64,000 bases of DNA. It comes from Dactylellina haptotyla. Its lineage: Eukaryota; Ascomycota; Orbiliomycetes; Orbiliales; Orbiliaceae. Positions 58,626-64,000 of this stretch are shown here, in pieces. Under the pieces are notes generated by a model. That model made no database searches. It saw nothing but the letters and a program-made list of their open reading frames with translations, and had not been told where the DNA came from. The translations under genes and the position numbers were made by a program. Position 1 is the first letter of the stretch. The number at the start of each line of letters is the position of its first letter. The DNA is taken from the NCBI GenBank assembly GCA_031310005.1, contig CM062384.1, positions 3,162,001 through 3,226,000 on the forward strand. Direction: 5' to 3'.

Positions 58626-61600
58626 CAGACTAATACGTATATACTCTTACTTGTAAGTGGTATTACGTTCGGTGTCAACGAATGCGATCTGCTCGAGCTT
58701 CGAGGGCCTGCTTTCCTATCGTCTGTTCCATGGCTAAAATTACAACCCCCGATCACACCGAAGTGGCTATTTGACCGTGGGCCCGGAACGAGCGATGCTC
58801 ACCCAATGAACCCCCCGCTCAAAGGCAAATTTGCAAACTAACGTTAGCCAAGCTGAGTGAGATTTACGAGTATCACGACAGGACCCGCCGGCTCTGAGCT
58901 TAGCTAGCTTCGTAGAAATCTTTTTTAAAATCTAATCAGCACCACCATCATGATCATGCATCTTATATTCGATACGCGTATTTTTCGAAATATTATTACG
59001 ATTGTATCTTTCTTCGCCGCGGTCCAGGCTCCCACAGCCTAGCAGAGGAGGGCCGATCCGCATGTGCGAATGATGATTCGCATCGATTCCATGCATGAAT
59101 TTAAAATTCCCAGCAAGAAAACAATCGAGCCACCCCGGTGCACCAATTGTGCACTTTGTGCCATTGAGTGTGGCTGGGTGGGATTTGGATCAACTGATGG
59201 GTGTTGGAAGAGGATCCTTCACCTCTACGTACATATTCTAACCGCTAGGCTAACTTTACCCGTGCTAGTTATGCAATTAATCCAATAGTTACGTTTGCTA
59301 TTTGCCCTAATACGTTCGATTATCGTCATCCTAAAACGATGTAATACCGGGTCATGTCAATGTAATATTTTGCCGCCTCATCCGTATGATACATGCCCTG
59401 TGTTGTCAAAATTGGGTCCTGGGACAGCCCACATCTGTGTGTTGCGTGCAAGGTCGCAGGTCGGGGTTTGTGTTGTCTCTTTTCTAAAATGCGTTGAGTC
59501 AGACAACACAACCTGATGTTCAGCCGCACAACACAAATGGCAGTCCAAATTGGTCTCGCATGCAGCCAGGAAGCCGAGGTTCCCCTGTTGAAATGGCAAC
59601 ACTTTATCGATTGAGATATACCCTGGACCTCAAGCTTCGGTCTAGAACCAACTGGTCCCTTGATATACCCTCGAATGCGAGGCTTTTGTCAGATATAAGT
59701 TCGATTGGCTTCTATGTGATAAGTACAGTATAGCAGAGTCTGAGATCTGTAGCTATTGCCAGATAAATCAGTCTGTGTTTAATCCGACGTTCGGGCCACT
59801 CCAAGGGGCATGTTGTTCGGACATGTTCTGTTACTGCGGAGGTCTAGATCTTGAGCTCAAGCCCTCGGGATCATGATGTGGTCCAAAATATGATATTGTA
59901 TGCGAAGCGCACATGTGATTTTTACTAATAATGTTACAGCTGCTATAGAGCGGCTCGCGATATCGATCAATTTGTTGCCTTCCGACAGCCTCTCACACAA
60001 TGTGTATCGACAGCGTAGCAGAACGATTCGAATCGATTTGATTCTCAAGGATTTTTATAAGGCGTTGAGCTTGACAACAACCAAGCTCTAGTCTACCAGG
60101 CGTCGACGAGTTATTAAACCAGGTTACTCAGATATCGATGAATCCGATATCCCGGTTGCCGGCTACTGGGAACCGATAGAAGGTTCTTATAGCATTCTCC
60201 CGTCGCCAGATCGCATCTCTACGGGGTCGCGGTTGCCCCTCATTCGGGTTTGGCCTCTTAGATCGAGCTTCATCGACAGCTTCAAAGTGCCCGCCGCGAT
60301 GCAGGTGCCCTGCAGCCTAGGTCTGGCTTTCCACGTGTGAATAAACTTTATCAATATTAATTTCGAAAACGCTGGTGCCTCACGCAACATTACCAAAGCA
60401 TCGGCGTTTGTTCACTGGGGTGGCAATTATCGCACGCGACATTGACTCCACATTCCTTTGAGTTCTGACTAAGTCGAAATCTATCGCCCGACGAATACAG
60501 AAACTGGACCCAGAGGTAAATTTTTCATATGAGAAGGGTAAAAAATTGCCTATTTGTCGGTTAAGGGCTGCTACAATTGGTCCTGTAGACCCCACGCGGA
60601 AAGACGGCCACGGCCATGGAAGGCTGCCTTGAAATGGCGTCGGATTCGCAAGAAGTGGATCCCCAACCCGTTTTACCATGAGACCTGCCTAACTCTGCCA
60701 TATCAGTGGTCCCCCAAAAGCACAGCCAATTTGAGACACCATTCACACGTTCTCCAGTGGCAGACTTTTTCGACCCAGGATTTGGGAGGAGAAGGGTGCC
60801 ATCTAAACGTAATCATTCAGTGGGAATAATATGTGAACGAAGCTTGGAGGGGAGAAAATATCCACAACAGTCCTCCGACACAAGGCGGGTTTCTCGACGG
60901 CATTGTAAGTCAATATGCGCACGGTCGCAAAAATTTTCTCACTCTATTTTGTTAGACAAGTTTGCTAGTCGAAGTACAATGATATCAGCACACCGCTTGC
61001 GACTCAGTCAGCTCTGCAGGCCCGAAATGCGCCCTTCAGCTCCATCGGCCTCTTTTTTTCCTCGCATGGGAGCAAGGTGCCACCCCGAGCCCCTGTCAAA
61101 GGTAGCGCCACCAGTTAGGTTGCTTCTCAGCGAGCCATCCACACATCATTTTATCTGCAGCCGAATGGCTCTAGAAGGGAACTGCACCCGTTATGTCTTT
61201 CATTGAGCGTTTCCGATGCCCTGCGGGCACAAAGCTCTGGATTCCCTGGTTGATGTGTGACCCATCCGCCGCAGCAGACGTCCCAAAAACCTGTCAAAGG
61301 CCGAGTGAAGATAGATACTGTGCGGCCCCCTTTCACATCTTGTAAAACGCTTGACCAATTGGCTGCTTCTCCGCATCGTCAACCGTCTGTTGCGGTTACT
61401 CTATCTAGCCCAACCCTAATATAGCCCCTCAAGAGACATTATTGTCTCATATTCTGTGATTTTGTATCTTGCCGATAACGTGGCTTTGGATTGCATGAAA
61501 AAGGCCCACCAGCGAGCTCCACTCTGTTGGTCACGAACCGTTGACTTGATAGCTGTTTCCTTGTTCCAAGAGAAACGAAGCGCAGACCCGAGAGGAGAAA

Positions 61601-62149
61601 AACGTACAAACGAGCGGCCATTTTTGCTTCCTCGCATATGCAAGTTGATATTCACCGATTTCCTCGCAGGCGACCCAAGTCTCAAGTAGCGATAGCAGAG
61701 GTTAATCCCTCACGTGTGAGGAGAAGGAATCGTAATTGCCGCTCTATCCATCCAGACGGTTAACAAGGTTAGGCCGCCGAGGTTTCACCCACTTCTCTCC
61801 CTCCTATCGCCTTTGCAGTCCCCGTTTGAGGCGCTGTTCAAACACCTGCAAGGAACTGAAGAACTCACCTTCCTCTTTCCTCGCCGACCCGTCTGTCCCA
61901 TTATACATATTCCCAGGACCCGCGCTGTTGGCAATCGGTCCTTATCCTGCTTCCGTTGATTTCCCCTTATCCGTCCTCTCTTTCTCCACGATGTTGCGAA
62001 CTTCTGACCACAGAAAGTGATCAACCGTAATATGCATCCAGCCCAATCTTGAGCCCGACCACAATTCATCGAATCGCCCAAATCTCACACCCGCCGTCTG
62101 ACGACAACGAACGACACCGCAACACATTTCCTTTTCTTTCCGTTTCAAG

Positions 62150-64000
62150 ATGGTCTCGATACCGCATATATCTGCCCGGCAGATATATCGCGACGAACCA
62201 GCGCAGTACAGATCCATATTGGCCGATAACCCGACGCTGCTGATAACATGGTGGGCCACGGGCTGCTCGCTCTTCATCATCCTCTCGCGTTGCTTTGGCC
62301 GCTACGTCCGGACGATGAGGCTATTCAGAGACGACCAGTGGATGCTGCTGTCTATTATCCCCTTATTATTACGACTGGCGCTTGCGCATGTGGTGTTAAA
62401 ATTCGGGACCAATAACACACAGGCGGATCTCCTCAGTGACGACGAGATCCACCGGAGGGAGATCGGAAGTGGTGTTGCTCTGGCTCTGAGAGTCACTTTT
62501 ATCGTCTACGTCTGGATCCAGAAGTACTGTATCACGGAGTTTTATCATAGATTGACGACGCAGTTCTGGCGGGGTCTGTACGATATCGGACTGAAGATCC
62601 TTCGGTGGAGCTTGTTGGTGACCGCCGTGGCGTCGATTATCTCGACGTTCGTTGAGTGCCAACCGTTTAACCAGTAAGTTTTTTCTCCTTGAATCCTACA
62701 ACAATATTTACTCGAATGCTAACAGATTTGTTTTCTAGCTATTGTAAGTTTTGATCTTTTGTAAACGAATGCGTGCCATGATATATAGTTTCTTGATCCG
62801 ACTAACACGTTCTTTTAATCTCACAGGGCAAGTTGTTCCTGACCCAGGACGTAAGTTTTTTTTGCACCCTCTCTAGATCTATTCAGAATGGCAGAAGCTA
62901 ACAAGAACTTTGTAGCGAAATGCCGAAATGGCGGTATTCCATTATTCGTAACTGGAATCCTTGATGTCTTCACCGACTTCGTCTTGGTGATTTTTCCCAT
63001 TCCAGCTATCATCTATTCCAAGATGGCCACCAAGAGGAAGCTGCAGCTTATTGCTCTCTTCTCGCTCTCTTTCCTCCCCATCTCTGTGGTTTGCGGTCGT
63101 ATCCCAGCCACTATCGATCGAGATTTCTCTCAACCGTTCCGCACCCTTATGGCTTCTCTCGAAATCCTCGCTGCGACCTTTGCCTCCAACGCCCTCATCC
63201 TTTCCAGCTTTCTCCGAGACAAAGGTCCAAAACGTGCCAAGTTCAAGTCGAGCAGCGAGGCCGGTGAAAGCAGGGCAGGAAGAAGCATTGCCACTGTTAG
63301 AAACCGAAGCGAAGCTGGAGCGGCTTACTGGGGGAGCGACGAAGACCTGGTTCGAGATACTGGATTTGCCCTCGAATCTGACATGCATGTTGGCCCCATG
63401 GTGAGTAATCTTACCCGATTCGAAATGCCGATACAACTCGTCCTTCCTATATAAGCATCTAGCTAACCACCGACATCGTATTCCCAGGATCGCGTCCCCT
63501 CACGCCAACCATCCAACCTGTCCAACGCCTCGAAGAAGTCATCCTCGCCAGGACCTGGACTAAACCGACACTTCTCATCGTTGGCAAACCGACCAAGGGC
63601 CCGAAGTAACGCCAAAACCACCGTAATCGAGAGCAACAACAGCAATAACAGCAACCCCCGCGCGCTCAGCCCTCCCGCAGCAAGGCCGCCACCAGCCCAC
63701 TCGACTTCCGCTAGCGTGCGAGCTTCGAACTGGGGATTCCCGCTGGATGTCAACGGTTTAACCTTGGATACATCCCAGGGTGTTGCCATCACCGTGATAG
63801 AAACCAAATACTCGCCCGTCGAGGCAGAGATACCAGGAGGAACAGGACAGGCCTTCGAATTAGGCCCTGTATCCCCTAATGCCACATCCGTGCTGAGCCC
63901 AAGACACAGTATTGGCGGTGGAGTAATGACCGAGATCGGAGAACCGAGACGAAGCAGCTCCTCGAACGGATCAAGAGGCAGCGAGGAGGGTAAAACTAAT
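62150..64000 (+). CDS. Fungal rhodopsin-domain (SAT4/PTH11-type) seven-helix protein, 3' end outside the window
   Basis: Exons: 62150-62673, 62739-62743 (5 nt), 62827-62850, 62916-63400 and 63488 to the window end (open for 171 codons with no ATG). Donors are GTAAGT three times, then GTGAGT; branches are GCTAAC, GACTAAC, GCTAAC and GCTAAC. The spliced protein, 517 residues so far, has seven hydrophobic helices: about 28-50, 62-86, 107-130, 150-172, 190-217, 224-248 and 258-282. After helix 4 comes HYWQVVPDPG (175-184), the signature loop of the Pezizomycotina rhodopsin-domain family (Pfam Rhodopsin_fungal), then KCRNGG and a helix with VFPIPAIIY. The tail is long and rich in Ser, Asn and Arg, so presumably cytosolic. 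These are plasma-membrane proteins related to PTH11, a putative receptor; ligand and signalling are unknown here. Confidence 0.94.
62739..62743 (+). other. 5-nt micro-exon of the rhodopsin-domain gene
   Basis: The exon CTATT lies between a CTAG acceptor and a GTAAGT donor. It completes a His codon, gives Tyr and starts Trp, producing HYWQVV. Joining the flanking exons directly gives a stop within six codons, so the micro-exon is needed for the frame and for the family signature. Confidence 0.85.

Larger units (their letters stand above)
57219..62149. other. 4.9-kb divergent intergenic region
   Basis: This separates the divergent starts of gene F (minus) and the rhodopsin-domain gene (plus), so it should hold both promoters and leaders. 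A 220-codon frame at 57094-57756 overlaps the start of gene F on the other strand and is rejected. Frames further right, up to 166 codons, have no domain. Two microsatellites are listed. Confidence 0.5.

Noticed and set aside
60706-61206. 166-codon plus-strand frame
   Set aside because: No domain, no signal peptide, Ser/Arg-rich random-looking composition, no linked exon.
62674-62826. Direct joining of rhodopsin-gene exons without the micro-exon
   Set aside because: It produces a stop codon within six codons and loses the HYWQ signature.
62851-62876. 26-nt intron after the 24-nt rhodopsin-gene exon
   Set aside because: Too short for a fungal intron; the 65-nt alternative ending at 62915 has a GCTAAC branch and gives the expected PDPGPKCRNGG sequence.
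1-64000. CRISPR arrays, rRNA genes, telomeric repeats, bacterial-type operators
   Set aside because: None seen; the window is eukaryotic and shows only short simple repeats.

Overview
The window looks like chromosomal DNA of a filamentous ascomycete (Pezizomycotina). The genes are cut by short introns (mostly 56-142 nt) with GTRNGT-type donors and CTRAC/CTAAY branch sequences. They include a fungal rhodopsin-domain (SAT4/PTH11-type) seven-helix protein, a LAT-family methionine-type permease and a long fungal C2H2 factor with a WKKLTVHLARH finger. I cannot name the species. Gene models were spliced by hand; where a model matters, I checked that phases match and that the splice restores a known motif.

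Layout. Gene A (1991-3651, +), a C2H2 protein, converges on gene B (4872-5839, -), a small C2H2/CCHC protein. Gene C (11075-12440, -) is a small C2H2 protein and gene D (19532-20493, +) a Q/H-rich C2H2 protein. 25097-29250 (-) is a 1327-residue F-box-like/LRR-like/cysteine-rich protein. 30295-32305 (-) is an amino-acid permease. 33816-36222 (+) holds one or two poorly resolved genes. 38476-40743 (+) is a single-exon disordered protein with a repeated N-terminal motif. 47057-50087 (-) and 53607-57218 (-) are large C2H2 factors. 62150 to the window end (+) is the rhodopsin-domain protein, truncated by the window. Between these lie long stretches (about 5, 7, 4.6, 6.3, 3.5 and 4.9 kb) in which I can support no gene.

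The main theme is that six of about twelve genes carry C2H2-type fingers, and a seventh, the F-box protein, is packed with CxxC pairs. Several fingers are cut by an intron and become correct only after splicing, which validates those models. Other notable points are a 5-nt micro-exon needed to keep the rhodopsin gene in frame, a strong hairpin inside an unusually long intron of the 47-50 kb gene, and tandem in-frame donors in gene B that would add or remove two residues inside a finger. There is no sign of an operon-like or biosynthetic cluster, and I found no rRNA, convincing tRNA, CRISPR array or intact transposon.
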